From: Sodiomyces alkalinus F11
Lineage: Eukaryota > Ascomycota > Sordariomycetes > Glomerellales > Plectosphaerellaceae
Assembly (NCBI RefSeq): GCF_003711515.1
Contig: NW_021167083.1
Coordinates: 178,712-242,711 of the forward strand
Reading direction: 5' to 3'
Length of the DNA: 64,000 nucleotides
Made by a program: the position numbers and the translations under genes. The notes under the pieces are model-generated. The model was not told where the DNA came from, did no database searches, and worked only from the letters and a program-made list of their open reading frames with translations. How positions within the stretch are numbered: the first letter of the stretch is position 1; each line of letters opens with the position of its first letter. Positions 33,031 to 46,316 of the stretch are shown here, in pieces.

Positions 33031-33988
33031 ATGCCGACCTTCTCACGTACGCTCCTCCTCGCTGGCCTCCTGGCCACGGCGGCCACGGCCACGGCCAGCC
33101 CAGTGGCGAACCCCTTCGAGCTGCCCAAATGCCAAATCCCCCCGGGCATTATCATCACCCAGTGCCGGAAGCCCGGCGTGATGGCTTTGGGCTACGATGA
33201 CGGCCCTTATACCATGACGTTGGAGCTGGTGGACATGCTCGACGCGGCCGGTGCCAAGGCCACGTTCTTCTGGACAGGCACCTTGTACGGCTGTATCTAC
33301 GACCATGTCGATGCCATCAAGAAGGCGTATGCTTCTGGCCACCAGGTCGCTTCTCATACTTGGTAGGTTCCCTTTTACACAACCCTCTCTCCTTTCCCCG
33401 TCGCGTTGTATGCCATGATGCGCGACAGACACGCACATGTATCATAATAAAAAAGAAAGAAAAAAAAAAAGAAGGCAAAAAGGGAGGGGGAAAAGAAAGA
33501 AAGAAAGAAAGAAAGAACTCACAACTGTGATGGCAATTAGGACCCACCCCATAACCCTCGACCAAATGAGCAAAGCCGAACTCACCGAAGAAATGGAGAA
33601 GCTCGAGAACGCCTTCGCCAACATCCTCGGCATCCGGACCAACTACATGCGGCCCCCCTACCTCATGACGGGCGGCGAGGTCATGCCCACCATGGGCGAG
33701 CTGGGCTACAAGGTCATCACCCTGGACCTCGACTCCGGCGACTGGGACGGCGTGACAACGGCGGCGGAGAGCGCGAGGCGGTTCGAAGAGGCGGGCACCT
33801 CCGGCCGGGGCCACATCCCGCTGGTGCACGAGACGTACGAGAGCACCGTGCGCGAGCTGACGCCGTGGATCATCGAATGGGCCGCCCAGAACAACCTGGA
33901 GCTGGTGACGATCGCCGACTGCCTCGACGACCCCTCTGGTCCCTATGTGACTGTCAACGCGACCGGAGATGGCCAGATGACTTGCTGA
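33031..33988 (+). CDS. Secreted polysaccharide deacetylase, CE4 (chitin deacetylase or acetylxylan esterase)
   Basis: Two exons, 33031-33362 and 33541-33988, give 259 aa; the split Trp codon (TG|G) restores S-H-T-W-T-H-P. Residues 1 to about 22 are a signal peptide (L-L-L-A-G-L-L-A-T-A-A-T-A). The NodB-type CE4 motifs are all present: G-Y-D-D-G-P (catalytic base and metal Asp), S-H-T-W-T-H-P (metal histidines), R-P-P-Y (catalytic-site Arg), D-L-D-S-G-D-W and L-V-H-E-T (distal His). CE4 enzymes remove N- or O-acetyl groups from chitin or xylan using a bound divalent metal. Sequence alone does not decide the substrate; the head-to-head xylanase favours xylan, while the length and sequence also fit fungal chitin deacetylases. 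No chitin-binding module is present. The 178-nt intron is long for this window and holds a GAAA repeat (33494-33516). Confidence 0.92.
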
Positions 33989-34986
33989 AGATGACGCTTG
34001 AAGTGGGGGTGAGGCGAGACTCGAGACTCTCTTTCCCTCTCATGTGGGTGACGTCCTGGAAAGGCAAAGGCTAACGTGATGGACAATCGGGCATTCTGTT
34101 ACTACCTGCGGCCGGATCAACGCGGCGGGCAAGGTTGGAACTTCTTTCGACTGTCCAAGTCGGCCCTGCCCGATATCACAAGTGGTTCAGTTAGTTCCCC
34201 AGTGCCGACGTCCTGCGTCGTCGTCGGTTCGTGATGAGCGCTGATCGACGACAGCCTTGTGAAGCTGATGAATTTGACAGGGACGATCTTGTCGATCCCG
34301 TTGTCGTCTTTGACTAAGAAAACATTAAAGTTGTTTGATGTGCACTTTTATTAATGATTTATTCCATCATGTCTTAAGACCAAGTTGTCGGTCCGCACAT
34401 CTAAACTCGTTGCGCAATGGCCGTCATTCCTGGGGCCCGATCACCTAGTCTCAGTTACCGTGCCCATAAGGTAGGGGATGGGGATGTGATGAGCGTGGGC
34501 ATTAGAATTCCGTCCGCAGGTATAATGGGAAGGCCTCAGAGGAATGGGGAATTCAACTGTATGACCTTGCTGCCACCCCTTTTATTTCTTGTCCTTAGGT
34601 GGATAGTCGCTGGAATTTCACCCCTCTTCCGTCTTAATCCTCGCAACAGACCAACATCCGTTGAATCGTGTCCCGCGATGCTCTGGGAGTAACATTCCTC
34701 TCCTGTTTTGTGACACTTTCTATGCGTTCGTATACGGCGTATGTAGGAGTCGGTGTGTCTCGGTGTGTCTCGGTGTGTACCGGTATATGTCGGTGTCTGT
34801 CGGTGTGTCCAAGGGCATCGTACGGATTCACTCGGTGGCTGGGCACGAAGAACTCCCCAACACATCCACCTTATCCTCCTGATTAACAAATTTATTCTTG
34901 AATTCCCTTCTCATACACATATGTGAAAAGTATGCCCCCCTATGCCCCGCAATATCCGTAAAACATTCGCAGAACAGAAACCCCAA
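33989..34986. other. Convergent intergenic region CE4 / VPS41
   Basis: About 1 kb with no convincing gene. It holds a 10-bp minisatellite (listed separately). Short open frames across that repeat (34634-34886) are low-complexity artefacts. Confidence 0.5.
34751..34810. repeat. 10-bp minisatellite, six units
   Basis: Six consecutive 10-base units of the form CGGTGTGTCT, the fourth most diverged (CGGTATATGT). Confidence 0.9.
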
Positions 34987-37900
34987 CTACACAACCTGTC
35001 CCTGATCACGCTTATCAACACACACCGGACACCCCGCCCGGATGTTGTCCTTCAGCAACCTCGCATGCGTCACCTTGGCGCCAACCCGCCACCCGTGGCC
35101 CGGCCGATCCGCCACCGCCGCGCCCATGTCGTCCTCCTGCTTGCTCCCCGGGTGAAGCCTCTCCAGGAGGTGCGCCAGGTGGTATACGTGCCCGCACGCG
35201 AATCCCACCAGCGTCTGCGCTTCCACCTCGGTGAACGCGCCGCAGCACTCGGCGCACTGGCCCGCTCGGGGGGCGCCGCGGCTGCTGCGTCGTCCGTCTT
35301 TGCTGCCGGGTTTCTTCTGTGTCCTTCCGTCTCCGTCTCCGTCTCCGTCTCCGTTGCTTCCCTTCGCGCCGTCGGCTTCGCCTTCTGCCGCTGCCGGGTT
35401 CGCTACGTCTTTCGTCTCGACATCGACGTGCTCGGGAGAATGCACCGCCACTTCGAACCTGATCCCCTTGCGCTGTCCCAGACGCAGCTCTTTCTGCGCC
35501 GCCGCCACCTCGCTCCGCAGCACGCGCGCCACGCCCGAGCTGATGCTGTACTGGATTTCGTGCTCCTTCATGATGTGCTTCAGGCCGTCGCGCAGGCCCT
35601 CGATCTCGAGGCCTTCGGGGATCCGCCGGACCAGCGTGATGGGGTTGATGGCCGTGCCGACCTGCTCCAGCAGGCCGCGGATGAAACTCGGCTTGTCCAT
35701 GCTGTAGGTCAGGAGGTCTTCCCACAGGTCCGGGTCGTCTTGTTCTTTGGCAAACTCGATGGCCTTTTTGACGTCTTGGAGCCGGTCGATGATGAGGAAG
35801 AGGGCGCGCTTCATCTGGCCTGTCTTCGAGTAGAGGTATACCAATTCGTCGTCGTACCTGTACCGTTCGCATTCTTGCGCAGCCTGTCCCGCTGGTGTCA
35901 GAAAAGGGGTCATGTATGGCAACAGGGGCAAAAAAGAAGAAAAGAAGAAAAGAAGAAAAAAGAAGAAAAAAGAAAAAAAATTTACAAGGGGGAGGACTCA
36001 ACACCTACCTTTTCAAATGCGTAACAAGTCGACGACTTGAGAAAGTCCATGAGCAGCGCCCGATCGTATCTGGCAAAGAGCCGCACCGCCAAATCGGCAA
36101 ACTCGTCCACGAGGTGCTTGCTCTCCATCTGCAACCTCTCCCGGTTCTCTCCCGTATGGGCCTCCTCGAGGCCCTGGCCCTGATACAGCGCGCGGAGGTA
36201 GAAGAAGAGGAAGAGGTTGACGTCCTTCTGCTGCAGCTGCGATACCACCACCGAAGGCCGGACCAAGCCGTGCTGCGCCTCCTCCACCAGCAGCGTGATG
36301 GCTTCGGATGTGGCCTCCTCCAGGTCGCCTTCCGTCATGTCGGCCAGCCCGTGGGCCGGGACGCGCAGGCCGATGAAGCTGGGGATGTCGTCCGCCACCG
36401 CGTCCGCGAGGTGGTTCTCCCGGATGAGCCGGAACGCCGAGTCCGCGTCCTGGAGCCTGATGTAGCACTTGAGCGATTCCCGGTAGCGCCCGTTCGCTTC
36501 GTGCAGCTTGGCCAGCGACTCCATCACGATCCGCCAGTCCCTGCCCTTCTCGCCGCCTTCGACGCTGTCCTCGCGGACGTCGCGGTATTTCAGCTGGTTT
36601 TCCAGCGCCGTCGTTATCGTCTTGATGTCGAACAAGTCCGTCGGCCATCGTTCCAGCATCTCCTTGAACCTCACCTTGTCGGCCTGGATGTAGTGGTTCA
36701 ATACCACCTCGTAGATCGTCCTCGAAAGGGGCGGATGCATGGGTTCCGATGGGATGTAGTTGGCGATGGCCTCCACCTTGTTCGCTCCGGCAAAAGTCCA
36801 GACCCATTTCTCCCAGCGGTCTGACGAACCGAGCACTTTGCCGCACACCTGCCCAGCCGTAGTCCAGTCCCCGGCCTCGATGAGCTCTCGGATCCAGAGC
36901 TCCCCGATGCGTCGCTTCTCTTTCTGTGCGGTGGAGTAGGGATGCGTTCCCACCGTCCCCGACCCCATCACAGACGAGGCATCATCAACAAACTCGTCGG
37001 GGCTCCCTTGCTTCTTGTCTGGCGTAGGAGGTACGAGTTCGCTGAGATTGGTGTCTGTGGGTGAGGCTAGAATGTCTGGGTTCTCGTCAAGCAGTTCCCA
37101 CGCCTTCTGGTATTGTTGATGCTCCACCAACCAGACCAGATGATCCCCGAGGTCTCGTTTCGTAGCAAGGATGCAATCATACGGGCTGTGAATGAAGATC
37201 TTGACACCCGGCTTGATGAGGTTCGAGTGGACCGCCGGGGCGTTGGGTTTGGTAATGGCAGCTCTCGCGGTGCTTGTTGTGCTGGGAACCCTGTTGATCG
37301 ACTCTTCATCACCGCTGTTCTTAGATCTGATGCTGGCACCAGAACTGAAGAGCAGCTTGGGATTGATGGCGGCATTCCACACCTCGGATCCAAAGTCAGC
37401 TAACGACTCCAGCGCGCCTTTGGAGGAAGCGACCGCAGAAGCGGCATTCTGCGCCGGTAAGATACCAAGGTGGTAGTCGCCCGACGATAGTCTTTCGTAT
37501 CGGCTTACGATGAGGCCGTCGTCTCTATCCACCTCCGCCTGGGAAACAAGGTCGACGAGCCGCAGCTCGGGGGGGGGGTTATTTTTTCGCCTTCGAATAC
37601 CGCCTGCTGGTTCGCTGCTCGCCGATGCTGTTGAGGGTTTAGATTGGTGTCCCCTGCTCTTGGGATCCGATTCCTCGTGGAATTCTTCTTCTTCCTCTTC
37701 CCCCTCCTCCTCGTCATGCAACGGGCACGCGAGCACGAGCAATAGCCTCTGGGTGTACAGGGAAATGCCCGAAATGATGCAGTCCATCCGCAGACTTGAC
37801 AAACTGGTTAGCGGAGCTTGCACCTACGGAAAGAAAAAGCATTGAGCGATCTTACTGTTGTGCAATTTCTGCGCGGCCCACCGTCCTCTCTCCGGCATGT

Positions 37901-39477
37901 TTGCCGACACCAACACCGCCGGGATGCACATGTATGATCCAAATCGTGCTGCCCCAGCCTACGATGAGTCTTTCGACTTTCTTGGCATGCGATGCTGCTT
38001 GTTGCTTCAAGCTCTCGGCAGCGGCCGACATGGCCGTGTCTCCGTCGTGGCTTGGCCCGTTGTCGTCCACCTCGACAGCCTGCTCATCAATCCACTCGGC
38101 TCTGCCCTTCCAGACGCTCGCCATGACGTCCCATTCGTCTGTTTGAGGCCGATCGACGTGACCGAGCCGCTTCCATGCGTCGTCCGCATCGGCGCTATCC
38201 AGGTGCAGCTTGGTACGCATGATTTTGAGGCCGTGTTCGTTAAGCCAAACCACATACTTGCCCGATAAGGACCACTTGATACTGCTGATGGTCCCTTCTC
38301 CGGAATGCAAGACGGTGTCTTTCCCCGTGTTGTGCCCTAAGCCCATGCTACCGAGCCAGCCCGAAGCCGCGGCCGCAGCGGTCCCGACGGTGGTAGACGT
38401 ACTCTTTCCGTTTGGCCCGCCCACTGTGAGGATGAGCTGGCCGGCCAGGCCACCCGACAGATAGGTTCGATCGTTCTTGTAGTCGGGGGAGATGGCAACC
38501 GCCTGGACCGGTCTCGCAAAGTTGCGCAGCTGTACGTCTTTCATGTCGACGAGGTTCTGGATGCACACGTGGCCGTCCAGTGAGGACGTCGCGATGTGGA
38601 TGTTATTGGCAGGCGTGTTGGGAATTGGGGCCGGCTCTCTCGATCTTCTAGTGGCGGCAACAGTCGAGGCTTCGGAATGGCGAGAGGCAGGTCGCAGAGA
38701 GCCCGTAGCGGGCTGGGAAGCGAGTCTTTGGGCGGCATCCGGTCGGTCGGTGGGAAGAGGCGGTGGAGAAGGCGAGATGGAGATGCTTGTGACGGATGCT
38801 GCGTGGGCATGGTAGACTCTGAGAGATTGAAACATGGGTAACTGGATGACATGCTATCGGGTGAGCGCGTTAGACGAGCCGGCATTATTGGGCTGAAGTG
38901 AGTGGTTGACTCAGTTTTACTTACGATGTTGCCATTATGTGTTCCAATGATCTGCGTCGTCATCTGTTAGCATGCCGAGACAAGGTTGCGGGTGCCTACA
39001 GAATCAATGTAATACCATCTTGTCCCCAGCGACAAGGAAGGCACTTGTCGCGTCTCCGTTTCGATAGACACCACCCAGATGTTGAGTCAGTCGAGCATAT
39101 TTGAGCCGGGGCTCTTCGTCCTCTTCGTCCTCTTCATCTTCCTCTTCATCTTCTTCGTCCTCCTCATTCTCGTCATCTTCGCTTTCCTCCTCACTGTCCT
39201 CTTCCTCTTCCTCTTCCTCGTCTCCCCCCTCCCCTGACTCCTCCACTTTACCTCCTTCACCACCTACTACACGGCTAGTGTCGGTCTCGCCGTCATGGGA
39301 TGCATGGCATGCTGGAGCTTCCGGCAGGACTTTGCTTTCGTTTTCGGTTTGATGAGCAATATCCGGCTGCTTTCCCTTGTCTACTGCGGGTGGTGACTCG
39401 GTCTCGGGGCTAGAGCTAGGATCGTGGCCGGTCCTAGGAGAATGCTGGGGGGATGACTCCGGCATAGCTCCCGTCAT
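34987..39477 (-). CDS. VPS41: Vacuolar protein sorting-associated protein 41 (HOPS subunit)
   Basis: Five exons (39477-39016, 38951-38925, 38853-37856, 37803-36009, 35883-34987) give 1392 aa, longer than yeast Vps41 because of disordered additions. Vps41 is the HOPS subunit that binds the Rab7-type GTPase and the AP-3 coat and tethers membranes at the vacuole. Residues about 80-122 are almost wholly Glu/Asp. A beta-propeller follows, beginning R-L-K-Y-A-R-L and running through I-G-T-H-N-G-N-I, S-S-L-D-G-H-V-C-I and L-R-M-D-C-I-I-S-G-I-S-L-Y. The middle is alpha-solenoid with a clathrin heavy-chain repeat. The C-terminus is a RING-like zinc domain (C-A-E-C-C-G, F-A-C-G-H-V-Y-H-L, C-P-V-C). The 27-nt second exon encodes nine residues of a propeller strand. 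A (Gly-Asp)n insert lies before the RING (35327-35354). Acceptor choices at 37804 and 35884 follow phase and family sequence. Confidence 0.94.
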
Positions 39478-40182
39478 TCTGGCAGTCGAGTATTCGAAGA
39501 CCGGGGTAGTCGCATGGCTAGTCGAGGGGGCGGTGGAGGGACGTGTCGACGTGGGGTGGGCGTGTTTGGAGCTGGTGAGGTGCTGAATGCCTAAAACTAA
39601 AGGTGGTGGTCGAAATGCAGGTACAAAGAAGCTCGGATGGAGCTCTCCGGTCGTTTTTGACGTCACGCGTTCGCCGGTGGAGCTGGCGCTTAGGGCGGTA
39701 ATTACAATTTCCTTATGTAAGACAACCAGTATGGCGTTTACGATAAGCAGTGTACCTAAGGTACTTCCTACCTAGGTACCTTACCTAATAAGGGAATAGC
39801 GATAGCGAGCGCTAAGCGTTGCCCCACCACCCCACCACACCCAGGAACAAGGTGGTCAATGCGCGGCTCGAGGGTCGAAACATCAACAGTCAAACGGTCA
39901 CAGCTGGGAAGTCGCGTCTCTTTTCATCTCTACGCGACCAACAAGGCAACCGCTTCCAACAACCAAACCCCAACCCCAACGACCTGCCCTTGTGGATCGA
40001 CGCTTGCCAAGGAATCCCCTACGTCGACATCCGAGCGGGCTTGATGGAATCTCGACTTCCTTCTCCGAACCCTCCTATGAACCCATAAGGCAGCCTCTCG
40101 ACTTCCTCCCCCCCCCCCCCCCCCCCAGAGCCAAAGCTTCACCGACCGTCACCCCTCGCCGTACTTATGGAGCCCAGGCGAA
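39478..40182. other. Divergent intergenic region VPS41 / APC1
   Basis: 705 bases with both promoters. TACCTAAGGTACTTCCTACCTAGGTACCTTACC lies at 39753-39785, a dense cluster of the TACCTWAGGTA palindromes seen elsewhere in the window. A 19-base C run (40108-40126) sits in the APC1 leader. Confidence 0.55.
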
Positions 40183-43100
40183 ATGGCCTCGGTCAGGTCT
40201 CTGGGGCTACATCAGCCCACAGCTTTTCAACGTACCGTTGACGAGCTTGCTCCCCCAGGGAAAGCTACCACATCATCACCCCCATACGGTTGGGAATTTA
40301 CCATCGACGACGAGAACGGTGAACAAGTGGAGGATGAGCTCCTGGTAACAAAGACCTCTGTCATCTGGAGCCGCGGGGATGTCTTTCGAAAATCTTTCAA
40401 CTTCGAGCTCGAGAAAGAACCCGTCACACAAGCTCTCATCACCTACTTCCCCGCCTACGAAGAGAGCCGCGCCCCTTCCTCCTCCAACGGCTCTTCCCAT
40501 GGAGCCCGCCCAGCTCTTCGTGAGCCGAAGCTTTCCAAGGCGCTCTTCGTCGTCTTCCGAACCCAAGCCCATATCCACTTCGTCTCCGGCAACAGCCATG
40601 TTGTCCATATGCCCTTCGAAGCCGAAGCCGTATGTGCCGGCCCTCGCGGCGTCATCATCCAGCGCAAACAGCGGGACGACAACCTGGCCCCCATATTCCC
40701 CAAGTTTCCGAAAGTACCGCCCAACTCTTTCGTTTCCTCCCAGACCACGGCGCCGTCGCTCCGAGGCTCGCAGCAGACTGTGTTCTCCGTCGAGGGCCTG
40801 GGAAACCCCAAGGTCTTGCCTCTCCGACTCAGCTCAACTCTGGAAAACATGTGGGAGCCACAGTTGGACTACCCCGAGTCCAGATGGCCTCGTCTAGTCT
40901 CTCTCATGGACCCTTTGCAGGACCTGGGGCTAGTAGTCACCGCACAACCCGATACGTCGACCAGACATCGAAGGTCGAGGAATGCTTCCAGATCGCCCTA
41001 TTTCCTGGACCCGGCCGAGGAAATCCTCCACATCGAAGAGATCAAGTTACCCGGTTCACTCCGAAGCAGCAACCCCCTCATCCTTGCAATCACCGTCAAC
41101 CGAGAGACGAGCTCATACGGGGTTTGGAGGCTGATGTACCTTCACAACGGGGATCCTTTCATCAAACAAGCGAAGACTGAACTCATCAAAGCGGACCGTC
41201 GCCGCAGCTCCATGCAACCAAATTTCGCCAGCGGTGCGTCGACTCCCGTACAACCCAACTTCCGCGAAAGTTTCGGTGCTCCGCTGCCGGGAAAGCGAGC
41301 CCCCCGGAAGAGTGAGAAGTTTGAAAAATCTGACAAGGGAGAGAAGACGGACGCCCTCGATTTCGTCAGCTCGTTAGATCTGGACAATGATGGAGGCAAA
41401 GGCAGGAGGCAGTCCCGCAGGGTCAGCTCCATGCTGGCCCGGGCAGACCTCTCCGCCTCCCAGGAACAACCCCCCATGTCTCACCACGCCGGCTCCAGAA
41501 GACTAGAATCATACGGCAGTCACAGTCAGGGACCGCGACTGAGTGGCGGTACCTTTGGCTCCCTTCATTATAGTCAGACCATACACCCGAGCCTCAGCAG
41601 TTTGTTGGAAGCGCCCGTAGACAACGTCCTCGACGAGCTGCGGGCGGGCGGGGACTTCGAGGGCTTCCACAGCATGGGCCTCGACGATCACGGCTTGGAC
41701 GGCCTGGCGCAGGAAGTCCTACTCAGCAAAGTATACAGCATCCCCATGGATAACTCCAATATTCGGTATTCCCTCTCTGACCAGCCGGCTCGCATCCAAA
41801 GCAAGGTCTTCATCCTCGAGGCCCCGCGCTTCTCCGTCGAGGACCCGGCAAAATGCGAGATTATCATCGGCTTTCAAGACGCCATGGAAAAGAAACTGCA
41901 GCTGCTTACGGTGGAAATCCGGAAAGGGACCAAATTCCTCGCGCCGCCCCGTGCTGACCATAGGATCTCTCCGAACCTCGATGATCTTCGACTGACTTGT
42001 GGACAACTCCGCCGGGCCCATCCCGTGGTCGACTCGTGCAAGGTCACGGATGGCGGTCTCTCGGCCATTCTCATCCTCTCGGAAGGCCACGACAACCGCC
42101 GCGAGCTAAGCATCCAGGCCCCCTGGCTCGAGAAGACACCCGTATCCGTTCCCTGGCTGCTCCTGGAGAACGAGAGGAGTCTCCGTCATGCCGGCCGGGT
42201 CATCGACAGGGATGTCGGCCAACGCCGGTCCGAAGCCTTTGAAATCACAAGGGGCGGCGTCATCGGTCTTCGGTATCCCAGAATTGGCGGCATCGTGGAC
42301 ATGGTGGACGGCACCGACAGGCATCACCAGATTCAGATCCAGCTGCAACCTCGAAACCCCCTGGTCCGTAAGGTCTTGGATGCATGCAGGAGCGTTCTAC
42401 CGCCTTCCCATTCTAAGCGAATGTTGCCCAGTTGGTGGAACGCCATGCAGTGGTTACGGGGCCAAAACGCGGGCGTTGCCGACCCGGAGTGGTCCGCCTT
42501 GACGATCCAGCTCCTGGCCTTATTCCTGGCCCTGGGTAACCCTGACCTACCAATGCCTTCCACTACGCCACGGTCTGCTAAAAGCAAGAGGCGCGCTCAT
42601 TCCGGCTCGTTCGGCTCGATCTACGACGTGGAAGACTGGAGGACGCTGCAGTCCTATGAAACGCCCAACGCGCTGGGATATCCTCCGTGGCAGCAGGCCC
42701 GAGCCTGGGGGTGGACGGTAGACGATGACGAGGCTGATGGCCATTCTCCGGACTTGGCCGACTCCAAGTTTCTTCCCAGACATGTCCGATTTGCCAGGTC
42801 CTACTTCGCCTCCAGTACCAGTGCCGATGTGGGAAACGCGCGGTGGTTGTCGGCGGCCTTGCGCCGCAGTGGTGAGAATATTGGGAATACCGTCTCCAAC
42901 TTGGCTATGGCTCTTCATCTGCTTCTTGAAGAGCAGAAACTGGACGTGATGGTCCCGGAATGTGCTTCTCCTGGGAGCGCAGAACTGCGTTCTCTTGTTT
43001 GCCAGTTGGCACGATGGCTCAGGTGGCATGATATGGTTTCTATCTATTCCCTCGGCATCCAAGACTTACCCGACTCGCGACCTGAGTATGACATCGGTGA

Positions 43101-46100
43101 GTGACCGGCCCATCATGTAAACTTCGTCCCTAATTTTTCAGTTTACTGACCAAGGTGACTTTTCGTGACGAATAGAGCTACCAGGGCTATCTCTGCCGCA
43201 ACCTCCCGCGCTATTCTCCGATATCATCGAGTGGATTCGGTCCTGTCTTACCAAAGGAGACCGCTCACCGTTCCCAACCTTGAGGAACCTCTACGACGCC
43301 GGCACTCCGGCTTGGGGCCATGAGCAACAGCAGCCTCCCGATTTACGGTGGGACCCCATTACACCGAGGACTCTCATGTTTGTAAGATTCTTCGACAAAA
43401 CGGGCCCCAGGAGCGACGCCGTCAGCATGGTTGAGGCCATGCATGCGGCCGGCATTACCAAGAGGGTGCTCGAGACTCTCCCGGAAGCCATCTTGACACC
43501 GCTACGAGATGTCATCTCACGTTGCCAACCTCGGCCTCCGGCGTCCTGGTCGAAGGAGCTGCTCCATCTCGTCGGCCGGGGCGATATCAGTCTGATTTTG
43601 GAGACGCGCAAAAAACCACGCTCGAACCTGACGGATATTCTGGTACGTTAGAGAGGCCCGACCTCTCGAAAATATTGGTTTATTAGTGCGCTAACAATAC
43701 CAGGCCCCGACGCACAATGCCTCCTGGGACTTCAGAGCCGTGTGCCAGAGCGTCGAAGAGTACAACTCGGTCGGCCATGATGATGCCGACGGCACGGAGA
43801 GACAGGCTGTGATACGAGCTTTGTTCAAGGATGACCGACGACTGAAAGAAGCACAAGGCCTGTTATCGACGCACCGACCCCGCGCAGTGCGTCTGTATCC
43901 GCAGCCGGGATGGACGGAGAGTGAGTATCTCGAGAAACAGAAGGAGCTGGTTTCTCGAGTCGCGACTGGCACCCTAGCTATCCCAGCCGGCCGAGCTCTC
44001 TTGTACTACGGCTCTCGCTTCCCGCTGCTTACACAGAAGCTTCACATCGGGGGCTTCAACCTGAACTGCATCGTCCGACCAACCAACGTTACGGTTGGTG
44101 TCGACAAGACCCAGTACACGGAGGAGAAGGTGTGCTGGGGCTTCTTCCATCAGGGCGTGGCCGCAGGGTTGGCCATCTCCCCCGAGGCCAAGGGGATCGA
44201 CACGTCCTGGATCCTATATAACAAGCCTAACCAAGACTTGAGTAACCGTCATGCTGGGTTTTTGCTTGCTCTGGGTCTCAACGGTCATCTCAGAGACGTT
44301 GCGAAATGGGTCGCGTTCAAGTACCTGACGCCGAAGCACACCATGACCTCGATCGGCTTGCTCCTCGGACTTGCGGCGTCGTACCTAGGGACGATGGACT
44401 CTCTCATCACCCGCCTTCTCTCGGTTCATGTCACGAGGATGCTGCCACGGGGGGCGGCCGAGCTCAACTTGTCCCACCTGACCCAAACAACCGGCATCAT
44501 GGGCATCGGCTTACTCTACTGCGGCAGCCAGCACAGGCGGATGAGCGAGATCATCATGTCCGAGATTGAGCACGTCGAGGAAGAAGACGAAGAGGAGCCT
44601 CTTCGGAACGAGTGCTATCGGCTTGCCGCCGGGTTCTCTCTCGGCTTCATCAACCTTGGCAAGGGGAACGACCTCAAGGGGTTGCACGACATGCGGCTGA
44701 CCGAGACGCTGATCGCGATGGCCACGACAACCAAGAAGGTGGAGGTGGTGCACGTGTTGGATCGGGCGGCAGCCGGGGCGGTCATGGCCCTGGCGCTCAT
44801 ATACATGAAGTCGGAGGACCGGATCGTGGCCCGTAAGATCGAGGTACCCGATTCCGTGATGCAGTTCGACTACATCCGACCCGACATTCTCCTGCTGCGG
44901 ACCGTCGCGAAGAACCTGATTCTGTGGAGCGAGATGGAGCCTACGTTTGACTGGATCTCTGACAACCTGCCCACCGCGTACCGTTTCCGGCACAGACTTA
45001 CGGGCACCATCGCCCTCAAGAGCACAGACCTGCCCTTCTTCAGCATCCTCGCCGGGCTCTGTTTCTCCCTGGCTCTTCGGTTCTCGGGCAGCGGCTCTAT
45101 CAAAGTCAGAGATCTCCTCGTGCACTACCTTGACCAGTTCATGCGCGTCACTCGTATCGCGCCGACCAAGAGGCCTCCTCCCCTCGACCACCCCGTTTAC
45201 GACGAAGAGCTTGCCAGGTCGAACGCGAGGATGTGCCAGGACGTCCTGGCCATGTCCGTAGCCATCGTGATGGCAGGCACGGGCGACCTCGTGGCGCTGC
45301 GACGTCTCCGATCGCTTCATGGGCGGGACGATGCAGACACGCCTTACGGCTCGCATCTGGCCGCACACCTCGCCATCGGCGCCTTGTTCCTGGGCTGCGG
45401 CACGGCAACCTTTGGCAGCAGCGATTTGGCCATCGCCAGCCTTCTCGTGGCCTTTTACCCCGTACTGCCCGTGTCTGTGGCGGACAACCGCTCCCATCTT
45501 CAAGCCTTCCGCTATTTCTGGGTCCTGGCCACCGAGAACCGCTGCCTCGTCACCAAAGACATGGCCACGGGCCAGCCCGTCTCGGTGCCAGTTCACATCC
45601 GGATGAAACCGGCGCTCGGTTGGGGCAACACAGGCGCCGCCGCCGACGATAGCGACGACGGCGTCCTCGTCCGCACCACGCCCTGTCTCCTCCCGCCCCT
45701 CTCCGACATGGCCTCCCTCCGCACCAGCGCCGGCCCCGCCTTCTGGGACGTCGAGCTCGACCTCGTCGCCACCCCGGCCGTCGCCGACGCGCTCGCCAAG
45801 AACCAGAACCTCCACCTCCGCCGCCGCCCCCCGCAGGAGGCGCCCTTCCGCGCCACCCTCCGCGCGCTGGGCCACGACGCCCTCACGGACGCGACCCACG
45901 ACGGCACCGGTCTGCGCCATGACCCGCTGGCCTGGATGTTTCGGACTGATGCCCTCCGCGGTCTCACGCACGCCGAGCGGGCGCTTGTTCTGAGCCGCGG
46001 CACCGGCGCCGAAGGGGGGGGTGCTGCGTCGGGCTCCTATTCGGCGGTCGATGCGCGGCTGGTGCTGGAGCAGAGCGTTGACGGGGCTTCGCGCGAGAGG

Positions 46101-46316
46101 CTGCAGGGTCTCAGGTTACTTTTCGACTGGGTTGATACGCGGCGGAGGATGGACGTGGAGGAGCAAGGCGGGGGGGAGAAGAAGGGGAAGGCGAAAGATG
46201 AGAAGAAGGCGGAGAATCTGCGAATGGAAACTCGGTGGGATCAAGGCTGGTGGCTTCGTGATAGTGTCATTGAGGCGCTCAAAGGCCGGGTATACCTTTC
46301 CGGACGTGAAGAATGA
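40183..46316 (+). CDS. APC1: Anaphase-promoting complex subunit 1 (BimE/APC1)
   Basis: Three exons (40183-43096, 43176-43642, 43704-46316) give 1997 aa, normal for filamentous-fungal APC1 (Aspergillus BimE). APC1 is the largest scaffold of the APC/C ubiquitin ligase that triggers anaphase and mitotic exit. The N-terminal part (from G-W-E-F-T-I-D-D) is a beta-propeller-like region interrupted by a Ser/Arg/Lys-rich disordered loop (about residues 360-470) that is probably phosphorylated. The C-terminal part carries proteasome/cyclosome repeats, e.g. H-A-G-F-L-L-A-L-G-L-N-G-H-L (about 1310), M-T-S-I-G-L-L-L-G-L-A-A-S and C-Y-R-L-A-A-G-F-S-L-G-F-I-N-L-G-K-G. Introns use GTGAGT and GTACGT donors and keep phase. 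The tail ends in a Lys/Glu-rich stretch and Y-L-S-G-R-E-E. Confidence 0.96.

Noticed and set aside
34942..36024. 360-codon plus-strand ORF opposite the VPS41 3' exon
   Set aside because: Antisense to a well-supported RING-containing exon.
44511..45971. 486-codon minus-strand ORF opposite APC1
   Set aside because: Antisense to conserved PC-repeat coding sequence; long only because of GC-rich codon bias.
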